Source: AP-15 sp963755435 (GTDB taxonomy: Bacteria; Pseudomonadota; Alphaproteobacteria; ATCC43930; CGMCC-115725). Taken from it: DNA of 64,000 nt. A model generated the notes under the pieces. It was not told where the DNA came from. It did no database searches and saw only the letters and a program-made list of their open reading frames with translations. Shown here piece by piece: positions 32,767 to 42,265 of this stretch (positions within the stretch are counted from its first letter, which is position 1; each line of letters opens with the position of its first letter). The stretch spans positions 372,001 through 436,000 of the forward strand of contig CAVWJX010000011.1 of NCBI GenBank assembly GCA_963755435.1, in the 5' to 3' direction. The position numbers were made by a program, and so were the translations under genes.

Positions 32767-33666
32767 ATGAATCCGTTCGCCAACCCATCGTCATTCCCCG
32801 CCGATTTGAGAGCCGCGGTATTGGCCGAGGCCCTCCCCTATATGCGCCGCTATGCCGGCCACACGCTCGTCGTCAAATACGGCGGCCACGCGATGGGCGA
32901 AGGCGGCAATTCATTCGCCCGCGACGTGGTGCTGCTGAAGCAGGTCGGCATCAACCCGATCGTCGTCCATGGCGGCGGCCCGCAGATCGGCCACATGCTG
33001 GAGCGCCTCGGCATCAAGAGCCGGTTTGTCGACGGGCTCAGAATTACCGATCGCGAGACCATGGAAGTGGTCGAGATGGTCCTCGCCGGCACGATCAACA
33101 AAGGGCTGGTGGCGGCGATCAACGCCGAAGGCGGCTGCGCCATCGGGCTGACCGGTAAGGATGGCGGGCTGATCCGGGCGAAAAAGATCGTTCGCAGCCG
33201 GGTCGAGGGCGGTGCCAGGATCGACATCGATCTGGGCTTTGTCGGCGAGCCCGAGCAGGTGGCGGCGGGCGTGCTCGAAACCTTCCGTCAGTCCGACATC
33301 ATCCCGGTCGTCGCCCCGATCGGCGTCGGCGCTGCGGGCGAGACCTACAACATCAACGCCGACACCGTGGCGGGCGCGGTCGCCGCCGCGGTCAAGGCGA
33401 CCCGGCTGTTGTTGCTGACCGATGTCGCCGGGGTGCTCGACCGCGACAAACGGCTGCTCTCCGAGATCAGCGCCGGCACGGCACGGCGGATGATCGCCGA
33501 GGGCGTGATCTCCGGCGGCATGATCCCCAAGGTCGAGACCTGTCTCGATGCGGTCGATGGCGGGGCCGAGGCAGCGGTGATCCTCGACGGGCGGGTCGCG
33601 CATGCGATCCTGCTCGAATTGTTCACCGACACCTCGGGCGCCGGCACCCTGATCCGGGCCGGCTAG
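32767..33666 (+). CDS. argB: Acetylglutamate kinase
   Basis: 299 residues. Catalyses the second step of arginine synthesis. The nucleotide-binding motif VVKYGGHAMG, the substrate loop VVHGGGPQIG, the NINADTVAGAVA segment and the C-terminal ISGGMIPKVETCLDA are all in place. The start at ATG 32767 gives the usual length; upstream open sequence belongs to yihA. The yihA-argB-nucleotidase order on one strand is common in Rhodospirillales-type genomes. Confidence 0.96.
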   Translation: MNPFANPSSFPADLRAAVLAEALPYMRRYAGHTLVVKYGGHAMGEGGNSFARDVVLLKQVGINPIVVHGGGPQIGHMLERLGIKSRFVDGLRITDRETMEVVEMVLAGTINKGLVAAINAEGGCAIGLTGKDGGLIRAKKIVRSRVEGGARIDIDLGFVGEPEQVAAGVLETFRQSDIIPVVAPIGVGAAGETYNINADTVAGAVAAAVKATRLLLLTDVAGVLDRDKRLLSEISAGTARRMIAEGVISGGMIPKVETCLDAVDGGAEAAVILDGRVAHAILLELFTDTSGAGTLIRAG

Positions 33667-33678
33667 GAGCCGCCTGCG

Positions 33679-34404
33679 ATGCCCGCGTTGCGCGGCCGGC
33701 CGCTCGGCGAGATCGAGACTTGGATCTTCGATCTCGACAACACGCTCTATCCCGCCTCGTGCCGGCTGTTCGACCAGATCCATGCGCGCATGCAGAGCTT
33801 TATCGCGCTGCGGCTGGGACTATCGCCGGAGGCCGCACTCGCCGTGCAAAAGACCTATTTCCGCGAGCACGGCACGACGATGCGTGGGTTGATGATCGTC
33901 GACCAGGTCGATCCGCATGAATTCATGGCCTATGTCCATGATGTCGACCTCGCCTGCGTGCCGCCCGATCCGGTGCTGGCGGCGGCGTTGGCGGCCCTCC
34001 CTGGCCGCAAGATCGTCCACACCAACGGCTCGGTCGCGCATGCCGAACGGCTGCTCGATCATCTCGGCATTGCCGGGTCGTTTTGCGGGATCATCGACAT
34101 CGCCATCGCCGGGTTCGATCCCAAGCCGGCGCTCGCCGGGTACCACGAACTGATCCGCCGCCACGCGGTCAGCCCGGATCGCGCGCTGATGGTCGAGGAC
34201 ATGGCCAAAAACCTGGTCCCGGCCGCCGCCCTCGGCATGACGACGGTCTGGCTGCGCGGCACGATCGACTGGGCCGCCGCCGGCGCCGAAGGCGAGCACA
34301 TCCATCACATCGTCGACGATCTCGGCCGCTTTCTGGCGACTGCGGCGTCTCAGAGCGGGGAGGCATTGGCATGTCCGTCGCCGATACGATCCGGCGCAAG
34401 TTGA
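33679..34404 (+). CDS. Pyrimidine 5'-nucleotidase, HAD family (SDT1-like)
   Basis: 241 residues of the HAD superfamily: motif I TWIFDLDNTLYP (nucleophile Asp), motif II VHTNGS, and motif III/IV region GFDPKPALAG with LMVEDMAKNL. This DNT-type subgroup hydrolyses pyrimidine nucleoside monophosphates. It is 12 bases after argB. The C-terminal 11 codons overlap the BolA gene, which is unusual but supported by that gene's own ribosome site. Confidence 0.88.
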   Translation: MPALRGRPLGEIETWIFDLDNTLYPASCRLFDQIHARMQSFIALRLGLSPEAALAVQKTYFREHGTTMRGLMIVDQVDPHEFMAYVHDVDLACVPPDPVLAAALAALPGRKIVHTNGSVAHAERLLDHLGIAGSFCGIIDIAIAGFDPKPALAGYHELIRRHAVSPDRALMVEDMAKNLVPAAALGMTTVWLRGTIDWAAAGAEGEHIHHIVDDLGRFLATAASQSGEALACPSPIRSGAS

Positions 34405-34646
34405 GCGCACGCTTCGCCCCGGCGCGGCTCGACATCGTCGACGAGTCGCACCGCCACGCCGGGCACGCCGGCGCCCGCCCCGAAGGCGAGACGCATTTCG
34501 CGGTGACGATCGTCGCCGCCGCCTTTGCCGGGCAGAGCCGGGTGGCACGGCAGCGGCTCGTCTATCAGGCGCTCGCCGAGGAATTGGCGGGCCGCGTGCA
34601 TGCGTTGTCGTTGACCACGCTGACGCTGGACGAGGATCGCGGCTAA
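34371..34646 (+). CDS. BolA-family protein
   Basis: 91 residues from ATG 34371, preceded by GGGGAGG with eight bases' spacing. The core DESHRHAGHAG...ETHFAVTIVA and RQRLVYQALAEEL is the BolA signature, including the histidines that bind 2Fe-2S with a monothiol glutaredoxin. Probably acts in iron-sulfur handling or as a regulator. It overlaps the nucleotidase gene by 34 bases and is convergent with aroB. Confidence 0.92.
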   Translation: MSVADTIRRKLSARFAPARLDIVDESHRHAGHAGARPEGETHFAVTIVAAAFAGQSRVARQRLVYQALAEELAGRVHALSLTTLTLDEDRG

Positions 34647-34677
34647 ATCTTGTGCAGGGTGCCGCCTCGGGCGAGAG

Positions 34678-35808
34678 TCAGTTTGCAACGCCGAGGAAAT
34701 CACGAAGCTCGTCGAGCGGCGCGTCCTTCATCACGAAGGCGTCGCCGATCCGGTGCGGCAGGATCAAGGTGATCTTCCCGTCGCGGACCTTTTTGTCCTT
34801 GCCCATATGCGCGAGGAGGTGCTCGGCCGGAACCGCTTCGAGCCCGGCATCGCGCAGCGCCGTCGGCAGGCCGGTCACGGCGAAATGGCGGCGCACCCGC
34901 TCGCCTTCGGCCGCGCCGACGAGCCCCAGCCGGGCCGCGAAATCGAAGGCCAGCACCATGCCGAGCGCCACCGCCTCGCCGTGCAGCAGCCGGCTCGAAA
35001 ACCCGGTCTCGGCTTCCAAGGCATGGCCAAAGGTATGGCCAAAATTGAGCAATGCCCGCTCGCCCTCCTCGCGCTCGTCGGCCGCGACGATCGCCGCCTT
35101 CATCCGGCAGCTGGTCACCACCGCATGGCGGATCGGGTCGGGCTCGAGCGCACACAGGGCATTACCCTGACGTTCGCACCAGGCGAAGAAATCGGCGTCG
35201 CGGATCAGTCCGTATTTGACGGTCTCGGCATAGCCGGCGAGCAATTCGCGCCGCGGCAGAGTGGCGAGGGTCGTACTGTCGGCGAGCACCAGGCGCGGCT
35301 GATAGAAGGCGCCGATCAGGTTCTTGCCCGTGCTGGTGTTGATCCCGGTCTTGCCGCCGACCGAGCTGTCGACCTGGGCGAGGAGGGTCGTCGGGATCTG
35401 CACGAAAGCGATGCCGCGCATCAGGGTCGCCGCGGCAAAGCCAGTCATGTCGCCGACGACGCCGCCGCCCAAGGCCACCAGCATCGAACCGCGCTCGATG
35501 CCGCAGGCCAGGATGTCCTCGGTCAGCCGGCCGAAATGAGCGAGATCCTTAGTCTCCTCGCCGGGCGGCAGCACCACGACATGCTGCGCGATCCCGGCTG
35601 CGGCGAGACTGTCGCGCAACGGGCCCAGCCAATGCCGGGCGACATTCTCGTCGGTGACGACGACCGCCTGGCGGCGGCGCATCAGCGGCAGGATCTGGCG
35701 CCCGGCATCGCCGATCAGCTGCGCCCCAACGACGATGTCATAGGCGCGTTCGCCCAAGGCTACGGGCAACCGCTCCGAGGAGGCTTCTGGCGCCATCGTC
35801 ATCGTCAT
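34678..35808 (-). CDS. aroB: 3-dehydroquinate synthase
   Basis: 376 residues; second step of the shikimate pathway, using NAD and a divalent metal. Visible: GGGVVGDMTGFAAAT, LLAQVDSSVGGKTGIN, GYAETVKYGLI and NFGHTFGHALE. ATG 35808 overlaps the aroK stop by four bases (ATGA), setting the start; the longer open frame upstream is aroK in another frame. The aroK-aroB pair is the usual arrangement. Confidence 0.96.
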   Translation of the reverse strand: MTMTMAPEASSERLPVALGERAYDIVVGAQLIGDAGRQILPLMRRRQAVVVTDENVARHWLGPLRDSLAAAGIAQHVVVLPPGEETKDLAHFGRLTEDILACGIERGSMLVALGGGVVGDMTGFAAATLMRGIAFVQIPTTLLAQVDSSVGGKTGINTSTGKNLIGAFYQPRLVLADSTTLATLPRRELLAGYAETVKYGLIRDADFFAWCERQGNALCALEPDPIRHAVVTSCRMKAAIVAADEREEGERALLNFGHTFGHALEAETGFSSRLLHGEAVALGMVLAFDFAARLGLVGAAEGERVRRHFAVTGLPTALRDAGLEAVPAEHLLAHMGKDKKVRDGKITLILPHRIGDAFVMKDAPLDELRDFLGVAN

Positions 35809-36419
35809 CTCTCGCTCTCCGTCGCCGGTGCGGTCAGCGCGAGCGGGCAGGCGGCGAGCGCGGCGAGCGCCCGGCTGACCGTCGATTCGGGGGAACCGTC
35901 GCCGCTGTCGACGATCAACTCGGCCTCGGCATAGACCGGGTAGCGCTGCTCGATCAGCTCGGCCAGGATCGCACGCGGATCGCCCATCTTCAGCAATGGC
36001 CGGTCGGCCCGGCGCGACACCCGCTGGGTCAGCACGTCGAGATCGGCGCGCAGCCACAAGGACACGCCGCGACGCGCGATTCGTGCGCGGGTCTGCGGAT
36101 CCATGAATGCGCCGCCTCCGGTCGCCAGCACATGCACCGGTCGGGCCAGCAGCCGGGCGATGACCCGGCGCTCGCCGTCGCGGAATACCTGCTCGCCGCG
36201 ATTGGCGAAGATCTCCTCGATCGTCTCGCCGGCGGCGGCTTCGATCTCCCGGTCCGAATCGAAGAACGGCAGGCCGAGCCGCAAGGCGAGGCGGCGCCCG
36301 ACCTTGGTTTTGCCGGCCCCCATCAGCCCGACCAGGACAATCGTCCGGGACGGGACAAAGCGCCGCACCGTCAAGGCTCGCGGTTCGGTATCGAGCGCGT
36401 CAGTGTGCACCAGGACCAC
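35805..36419 (-). CDS. aroK: Shikimate kinase
   Basis: 204 residues from GTG 36419. The P-loop GLMGAGKTKVG, shikimate-binding DSDREIE, LATGGGAFMDP and RRADRPLL lid are typical. It transfers phosphate from ATP to shikimate. About 25 residues longer at the N-terminus than E. coli AroK, so a later start is possible. It is translationally coupled to aroB and divergent from the small membrane-protein/xerD unit. Confidence 0.95.
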   Translation of the reverse strand: MVLVHTDALDTEPRALTVRRFVPSRTIVLVGLMGAGKTKVGRRLALRLGLPFFDSDREIEAAAGETIEEIFANRGEQVFRDGERRVIARLLARPVHVLATGGGAFMDPQTRARIARRGVSLWLRADLDVLTQRVSRRADRPLLKMGDPRAILAELIEQRYPVYAEAELIVDSGDGSPESTVSRALAALAACPLALTAPATESER

Positions 36420-36564
36420 TCCGTCGGCGCGGCTTTATTTCCGGCTCGCGAGAACGGTACTAGCATATCGTGCAGCCGGATGGTCAATCGGCGTGGGCCG
36501 GCGCGCCGGTTCGGCCAGGCCATTGGGCCGGGGGGCATCGGCCAGGAAGCATGCGAGCCGCGGC

Positions 36565-36705
36565 ATGGGAAAGCTGACCATCGGGTTTGTCGTCGTCATC
36601 ATCCTGGCAGCGCTGGGCGGTGCGGCCTTCCTCGCGCTATGGAACCCGCCGGTGCCGTCGGCGGCGGTCGAGAAGGTCTTGCCGGATGCGCGCTTCCCGA
36701 AGTGA
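36565..36705 (+). CDS. 46-residue single-pass membrane protein
   Basis: MGKLTIGFVVVIILAALGGA starts a helix continuing to about residue 25, then a short polar tail NPPVPSAAVEKVLPDARFPK. The start is ATG 36565. The stop overlaps the xerD start region by 20 bases. Similar short proteins sit upstream of xerD in related genomes as far as I recall. The function is unknown. Confidence 0.65.
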   Translation: MGKLTIGFVVVIILAALGGAAFLALWNPPVPSAAVEKVLPDARFPK

Positions 36706-37645
36706 TCGGGCCACCGCTGCCCGGACCCGGCCGGCGGCGGCCCTCTCCAGGCATCTCGAAGCGTTTCTCGAAATGCTGTCGGCCGAGCGCGGCGCGGCGC
36801 CGTTGACGATTGCCGCCTATCGCACCGATCTCAGCGATCTATCGCGCTTTTTATCGAGCCGCGCGAGCGCGCTCGAGACGGCGGATGCGGCGGTGCTGCA
36901 TGCCTATCTGACGGCGCCGGCAACGGTGCTGCTGGCGCCGCGCAGCCTGGCGCGGCGGCTCTCGGCGATCCGTCAATTCTACAAGTTTCTGTTGGTCGAC
37001 GGGGTGCGACAGGACGATCCCTCGGCCGGGCTCGACACCCCACGGCTCGGCCGGACATTGCCGAAGCTGTTGTCCGAGGGCGAGATCGAAGGGCTGCTCG
37101 CCGCGGCGCATGCGTGGCCGGGCGATGAGGGGGTGCGGATCGTCTGCCTAATCGAGCTGCTCTATGCTACCGGGATGCGGATTTCGGAATTGCTGACCCT
37201 GCCGCTCGCCGCCGCATTGCGCGACCCGCGTTTCCTGCTGGTTCGCGGCAAGGGCGGGCGCGAGCGGGTGGTGCCGCTGAGCGAGCCCGGGCGCAAGGCG
37301 CTCGCCGCGTATCTCGGTTGTCGCGAGCATTTCGTGTCCGAGGAACGCACCTCGCGCTGGCTGTTCGCCTCGCGCGGCGGCACCGGCCACCTGACCCGCC
37401 AGCGCTGCGGCCAACTGCTGAAGGAGTTGGCGCTGAAGTCCGGCCTCGACCCAGCCCGGCTATCGCCGCACGTGCTGCGCCATGCCTTTGCCAGCCACCT
37501 GCTCGACCATGGCGCCGATCTACGGAGCGTGCAGCAGATGCTGGGGCATGCCGACATCGCGACGACGCAGATCTATACCCATGTCCTGTCCGACCGGCTG
37601 CGTCGGCTGGTGCACACCGCACACCCGCTGGCACGGCGCAAATGA
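36686..37645 (+). CDS. xerD: Tyrosine recombinase (XerC/XerD type)
   Basis: 319 residues. The SAM-like N-terminal DNA-binding domain (FLEMLSAERGAAPLTIAAYRTDL) precedes the catalytic domain with the R-K-H-R-H-Y set visible as Arg in ATGMRISELL, Lys in RGKGGRERVVPL, HVLRHAFASHLL, LGHADIATTQIYTHV. It resolves chromosome dimers at dif with its partner recombinase. ATG 36686 starts inside the end of the small membrane-protein gene. The gene ends overlapping accA (TGATG). XerD rather than XerC is inferred from position before accA. Confidence 0.92.
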   Translation: MRASRSDRATAARTRPAAALSRHLEAFLEMLSAERGAAPLTIAAYRTDLSDLSRFLSSRASALETADAAVLHAYLTAPATVLLAPRSLARRLSAIRQFYKFLLVDGVRQDDPSAGLDTPRLGRTLPKLLSEGEIEGLLAAAHAWPGDEGVRIVCLIELLYATGMRISELLTLPLAAALRDPRFLLVRGKGGRERVVPLSEPGRKALAAYLGCREHFVSEERTSRWLFASRGGTGHLTRQRCGQLLKELALKSGLDPARLSPHVLRHAFASHLLDHGADLRSVQQMLGHADIATTQIYTHVLSDRLRRLVHTAHPLARRK

Positions 37646-38598
37646 TGCGCCATTTTCTCGATTTCGAACGGCCGCTCGCCGAACTTGAAAGCAAGATCGA
37701 TGAGCTGCGCCATCTGTCGACCACCGGCGCGCTCAACATCGCCGACGAGGTTGGGCGGCTCGAAGTCAGCGCCGGGCGACTGTTGCGCCAGACTTATGCG
37801 CGCCTAACCCCTTGGCAAAAGGTGCTGGTGGCGCGCCATCCCGAGCGGCCGCACACGCTCGACTATATCGGCGCGCTGATCGACGAATTCGTGCCGTTGG
37901 CCGGCGACCGCGGGTTTGGCGAGGACCGGGCGATCATCGGCGGCATCGGCCGGTTTCGCGGGACGAGCGTCGTGGTGCTCGGCACCGAGAAGGGCGCCGA
38001 CACCGAAAGCCGGCTCGCGCATAATTTCGGCATGGCCCGGCCCGAAGGCTATCGCAAGGCGCGGCGGCTGATGCGGCTCGCCGACCGGTTCGGCCTGCCG
38101 GTGCTGACGTTCATCGACACCGCCGGCGCCTATCCCGGCATCGATGCCGAGGCGCGCGGCCAGGCCGAAGCCATCGCCGGCGCGATCGAAACCTGCCTCG
38201 ACCTCAGGGTGCCGCTGGTCGCTTCGGTGATCGGCGAGGGCGGCTCGGGCGGAGCGATTGCGCTCGCCGCAGGCAACGCCGTGCTGATGTTGGAGCATGC
38301 AGTCTATTCGGTGATCTCGCCCGAGGGCTGCGCCTCGATCCTGTGGCGCGACGGCGCGCACGCCCGCGAGGCGGCCGAGGCGCTGCGGCTGACCGCGCAG
38401 GATCTGCTGCACCTCGGGGTCATCGACCGGATCGTGCCGGAGCCCTTGGGCGGCGCGCACCGTCTGCCGAAAGAGGCCATCGACGGGATCGGCCAAGCAA
38501 TCGACGAAGCCTTGCAGCCGCTGTGCCGACTCGACGGGGCGAGCTTGCGCGCGCAGCGCCGCGAAAAGTTCCTGGCGATGGGCGAAAAGGGCATGTGA
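37642..38598 (+). CDS. accA: Acetyl-CoA carboxylase carboxyltransferase subunit alpha
   Basis: 318 residues, the normal length. With AccD it transfers CO2 from carboxybiotin to acetyl-CoA for fatty-acid synthesis. The N-terminal FLDFERPLAELESKIDELRH helix, HPERPHTLDYI, FIDTAGAYPGIDAEARGQ and VIGEGGSGGAIAL are diagnostic. Two ATG codons in tandem (37642 and 37645) overlap the xerD stop, so xerD-accA are coupled. A strong inverted repeat begins at the stop codon. Confidence 0.96.
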   Translation: MMRHFLDFERPLAELESKIDELRHLSTTGALNIADEVGRLEVSAGRLLRQTYARLTPWQKVLVARHPERPHTLDYIGALIDEFVPLAGDRGFGEDRAIIGGIGRFRGTSVVVLGTEKGADTESRLAHNFGMARPEGYRKARRLMRLADRFGLPVLTFIDTAGAYPGIDAEARGQAEAIAGAIETCLDLRVPLVASVIGEGGSGGAIALAAGNAVLMLEHAVYSVISPEGCASILWRDGAHAREAAEALRLTAQDLLHLGVIDRIVPEPLGGAHRLPKEAIDGIGQAIDEALQPLCRLDGASLRAQRREKFLAMGEKGM

Positions 38599-38628
38599 TC
38601 CGCGGGATCGGGCCCGATCCGCGGATCA
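38596..38628 (+). terminator. Inverted repeat at the end of accA
   Basis: TGATCCGCGG at the accA stop pairs with its complement ending at 38628 around GATCGGGCCCGATC, giving a near-perfect stem with one bulged G. No T run follows, so it may be a rho-assisted stop or an mRNA-stabilising hairpin. Confidence 0.55.
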
Positions 38629-38766
38629 TTGACCGCGCTTCGCCGCTCCCCACATCTAGGCCGGCGCGGCGGCCCGCCGGCCGGCAGGCGTTTTGCCCGA
38701 GAATGGACCGGTGGCGCCAATGCTGCGTAGCGAAGCGTACCGCTTTTCCCGCTGTGGAAGGCTGCC

Positions 38767-39627
38767 ATGACACCCCAGGAACAAAATCTGCTCACGACCC
38801 TGCTCGCGCGCCTCAAAAGCACCGCCAGCCAGCCCAAGGACCCCGAAGCCGACGGTCTCATTCGCCAGGCGGTCGCCGAGCAGCCGGATGCGCCTTATTT
38901 TCTCGCCCAGACCGTGCTGATCCAGGATTTGAGCCTGCACAACGCGCAAAACCGGATCGCCGAGCTCGAGAACCAGCTCACCAACGCGCAGCAGCAGGTG
39001 ACGAGGCCGGCGGCGACGAGCTTTCTCGGCGGGTTGTTCGGGTCGCGGCAGCCGGCGCCAGTGCCGCCCGGCAGCGGCAGCGTTCCGGCGGCCGGCCCAT
39101 GGACGCGCGCCCCGCAGGTCGCGGCTGCCCCGCCGGCACAGCCCTGGGGCCAGCCCTCGGCGCAAGGCGGCTATGGTCGGGCGCCGGGCGGCGGGGGCTT
39201 CATGAGCGGTGGCGCCGCCGGCGCCATGGGCGGAGGCGGCGGCGGTTTCCTGCGCTCGGCGGCGGCGACCGCGGCCGGGATCGCCGGCGGCGCCCTCTTA
39301 TTTCAGGGCATCGAATCGCTGTTCGGCCAGCGCGGCAGCGCCGGCATCCTCGGCGGCCAGGGGATGACCCCCGGTCTCGGCGAGAGCGTCGTCAACAACT
39401 ATTACGGCGACGCGGCCGGCGGTCAGAACCAGGATTTCAGCGGCGGCGACTACGGCTCGGCCGGCCAGGACCAGGATTTCAGCGGCGGTAGCGATCCCTC
39501 GGGCAATCAGGATTTCAGCTCCGACCAGGATTTCAGCGGCGGCAGCGACCCGGGCAGTCAGGATTTCAGCTCCGACCAGGATTTCAGCGGCGGCGACTTC
39601 GGCGGCAGCGATAATCCTTCGTGCTGA
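38767..39627 (+). CDS. DUF2076 family protein with QDFSGG repeats
   Basis: 286 residues. The N-terminal 85 residues (LLARLKSTASQPKDPEADGL, IRQAVAEQPDAPYFLAQTVL) are the DUF2076 domain, followed by a coiled-coil-like AQNRIAELENQL, a proline/glycine-rich linker, a short hydrophobic segment (AAATAAGIAGGALLFQGIESL) and a C-terminal low-complexity tail with repeated QDFSGG and SSDQDFSGG. The tail is acidic and aromatic-spaced. The function is unknown; the family occurs as stand-alone proteins in proteobacteria. Confidence 0.82.
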   Translation: MTPQEQNLLTTLLARLKSTASQPKDPEADGLIRQAVAEQPDAPYFLAQTVLIQDLSLHNAQNRIAELENQLTNAQQQVTRPAATSFLGGLFGSRQPAPVPPGSGSVPAAGPWTRAPQVAAAPPAQPWGQPSAQGGYGRAPGGGGFMSGGAAGAMGGGGGGFLRSAAATAAGIAGGALLFQGIESLFGQRGSAGILGGQGMTPGLGESVVNNYYGDAAGGQNQDFSGGDYGSAGQDQDFSGGSDPSGNQDFSSDQDFSGGSDPGSQDFSSDQDFSGGDFGGSDNPSC

Positions 39628-39764
39628 GCGGGGCGGGCTGCAAGCGTCGAAATATTCGCGTGTCCATCACCACCGGGATCGGCCCGGCGGTTCAGGCCGT
39701 TCGCAACACCGCCTAAAGCCATCGACGATCGGGACAAGCCCGGCCAAGGCGGTGTGCCGCGGTT

Positions 39765-40952
39765 TCAAATAACCCGATCGCGGCGGAAAGCGGCGATCTC
39801 TGCCGGGCCATAACCGTATTCGGCCAAGACCTTTTCGGTGTCGGCGCCGAATTCGGGCGGCGGCGTTTCGATGCTGGGGCCGCCATGGGCGAATTTGAAC
39901 GCGGCGAGCGGCACCGAGAACCCGCCCTCGACCCCGGGGGCGGCATCGTGATGGTGGGTCACGCCGCGGCTGGCGAATTGCGGGTCGCGCACCGACTCCG
40001 ACAGCCGCCGCACCCGCGCCGCCGGCACATGGCGGGCCTGGAAGAAAACTTCCCATTCGTCGGCCGACCGGGTCATCATCATTTCGGCGAGCACCGCGGC
40101 CTCGCGCTCGCGGTCGTCGTCGCGCGCTTCGTTGTCGTCCTTGGCCATGTCCGGCCGCTCCAAAGCCAGCCACAGCCGGCGCTGCTGGCGCAAATTGCTG
40201 GCGCCGAGCGAGACCAGCCCTTCCTTGGTCTGGTACGAGCTGTTGGTCGCGTGCGGATTACGGTTGCCCGACGGCTTGGGTTCGACGCCGTTGCGCAGAT
40301 AGCCGGTCAGGTGCGAACTCATCAGGATCATCGCGACGTCCAGCATCGCCAGATCGATGCGCTGGCCGCGCCCGGTGCGCTCGCGCTGGAACAGCGCGCT
40401 GGCGAGCGCGAAAGCGGCCATCGTGCCGGTCGCGTAATCGACCGCCGGCGAGCCGAACTTGATCGGGTTGACGGCTTCGGTGCCGGTCGTCGCCATCAGC
40501 CCCGAGGTCGCCTGGATCACATGGTCGTAGGCGGTCTGGTTCGCGCGCGGGCCGTCCTGGCCAAAGGCCGAGATCGAACAATAAATCAGCCGCGGGTTCA
40601 ACGCCGCCATGGCCGCGTAGCCGAGCCCGAGCGCCTCGAAGGCGCCCGGCCGATAGTTCTCGACCATCACATCGGCTTTTGCGACCAGCCGCTTCAGGAT
40701 GTTGCGACCGGCTTCGCTCTTCAGATCGAGGGTGATCGCGCGCTTGTTCGACGCCTGGGTCAAAAAACCCGTCCCCATCTGGCGGCGGTTCAGCGTCCGA
40801 TCGGTGCCGGTGCCGCGGGTCTGATCCGGGTCGTTGGGGTCCTCGACCTTGATCACCTCGGCGCCGAGAACGGCCAGCTGATAGGCCGCGAAGGGCCCCG
40901 CCAGCACATGGGTGATGTCGATGATGCGAATGCCCTCGAACGGTCGGGTCAT
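39765..40952 (-). CDS. CaiB/BaiF-type CoA-transferase (family III)
   Basis: 395 residues. Moves CoA between an acyl-CoA and a free acid by covalent attachment to Asp. Typical segments: IRIIDITHVLAGPFAAYQLA, GAEVIKVEDP, VENYRPGAFEALGLGY, SISAFGQDGP, and SPAVDYATGTMAAFAL containing the probable nucleophile Asp. The start ATG 40952 follows AGGAG. It lies on the same strand and 49 bases downstream of the enolase-superfamily gene, so a shared catabolic pathway is plausible; the acid substrate is unknown. Confidence 0.9.
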   Translation of the reverse strand: MTRPFEGIRIIDITHVLAGPFAAYQLAVLGAEVIKVEDPNDPDQTRGTGTDRTLNRRQMGTGFLTQASNKRAITLDLKSEAGRNILKRLVAKADVMVENYRPGAFEALGLGYAAMAALNPRLIYCSISAFGQDGPRANQTAYDHVIQATSGLMATTGTEAVNPIKFGSPAVDYATGTMAAFALASALFQRERTGRGQRIDLAMLDVAMILMSSHLTGYLRNGVEPKPSGNRNPHATNSSYQTKEGLVSLGASNLRQQRRLWLALERPDMAKDDNEARDDDREREAAVLAEMMMTRSADEWEVFFQARHVPAARVRRLSESVRDPQFASRGVTHHHDAAPGVEGGFSVPLAAFKFAHGGPSIETPPPEFGADTEKVLAEYGYGPAEIAAFRRDRVI

Positions 40953-41001
40953 CTGAGGCTCCTCGGACGAGTTCAAGCAATAGCGAATGAGCCGGGCTGG
41001 A

Positions 41002-42114
41002 TCATCGGCCGAGACGGTATCTGTCGATCAGATCCCAGTCGAGTTCGAGGCCAAAGCCCGGCCCTTGCGGCACCTCGATGATCCCCCCTTTGATCGGCGC
41101 GCGGTTGCGGATCATTCCGGCCCATAACGGATCGCGCTCCGGATCGGGAAAGCATTCGACATAGGTGCCGTGCGGCACCGCGGCCAGCATGTGGGCCGAG
41201 ATCTGCGGCTCCTCGTGATGCGCCATCGCGATCCCATGGGCCGCGCACAACGCCGCCGCCCGGCGCCACTCGGTGATGCCGCCGGCCTCCGATGCATCGA
41301 AATTGACCAGATCGACGGCACCCGCCGCGATCAGGCGGCGGACGCCGTGGACGCTGATCTCGCTCTGACCGGCGTTGATCGGGATCGTGGTGCGGCGGCG
41401 CACTTCGGCCATGCCGGCAGCCTCGTCGTACCAGTGGCAGGGCTCCTCGAACCAGCAGATCGCATAGCGCTCGACCAGGCGGGCGAATTTGATCGCCTCG
41501 GCGGTGGGCCAGCCGCGGTTGGCGTCGACGGCGAGAAGAAAATCGGGGCCGGCGCCGGCGCGGCAGGCGGCGACCCGCTCGGCATCGGCCTCGGCCGACA
41601 GCCCGCCGACCTTGACCTTGCATCCGGCCATGCCGGCGCCGCGCAGCCATTCCATCTCGCGGCCGAGATCGGCCAGGGTCTTGCCTTCCTCGTAATAGCC
41701 GGCGATAGCGATGATCGGCAGCCGGTCGCGAAAGCCGCCGAGCAGGGTCGCGACGTTGGCGCCGAGCGCTTTGCCGAGGAGATCCCACAACGCGGTGTCG
41801 ACGCAGGCGATCGCCTCCATCACCAGCTTGCGGTCGCGGTTCGGATGGGCGAGCGCAAACATCTTGGCCCATAGCCGCTCGATCCGGGAGGCGTCCTCGC
41901 CGATCAGCAGTGGCGCCAGCTCGTCCTCGACAATCCGGGCGATCGCCGCCCCGTGGGCACGGTTGTCGCCATTGTAGACCTCGCTGCTGAGGCCGTCGGC
42001 GGTGCGGATGCGGGTGACGAGGGTGCAGCGGCTGTCGACCCGGTAACCACTGCCGGAGAATACCTTGCGCAGCGGGACCTCGATCGGAATTGCCTCGACC
42101 TTGTCGATACGCAT
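41002..42114 (-). CDS. Enolase-superfamily enzyme, mandelate racemase/muconate lactonizing type
   Basis: 370 residues from ATG 42114 with GGAGG upstream. The capping domain runs to about residue 125. The barrel has the KxK motif (GCKVKVGG), metal ligands in AVDANRGW, WFEEPC and NAGQSEIS, and a late histidine in AMAHHEEPQ, which fits the mandelate-racemase subgroup of acid-sugar dehydratases and racemases. It precedes the CoA-transferase gene. The specific substrate cannot be read from sequence. Confidence 0.88.
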   Translation of the reverse strand: MRIDKVEAIPIEVPLRKVFSGSGYRVDSRCTLVTRIRTADGLSSEVYNGDNRAHGAAIARIVEDELAPLLIGEDASRIERLWAKMFALAHPNRDRKLVMEAIACVDTALWDLLGKALGANVATLLGGFRDRLPIIAIAGYYEEGKTLADLGREMEWLRGAGMAGCKVKVGGLSAEADAERVAACRAGAGPDFLLAVDANRGWPTAEAIKFARLVERYAICWFEEPCHWYDEAAGMAEVRRRTTIPINAGQSEISVHGVRRLIAAGAVDLVNFDASEAGGITEWRRAAALCAAHGIAMAHHEEPQISAHMLAAVPHGTYVECFPDPERDPLWAGMIRNRAPIKGGIIEVPQGPGFGLELDWDLIDRYRLGR

Positions 42115-42265
42115 GATTTGCCTCCGCAAGCTGGCCCAAGGCCCAGTCTACTCCGGAGATCGCCGAGGCGAAGCCGGGATCGCGCCGCGCCGGCCAGCGC
42201 TTGCCAGCGATGCCACCGCCGCTATAGTCGCCGCCGCCATCGCCAAGGTTTTGCCGGGAACGCAA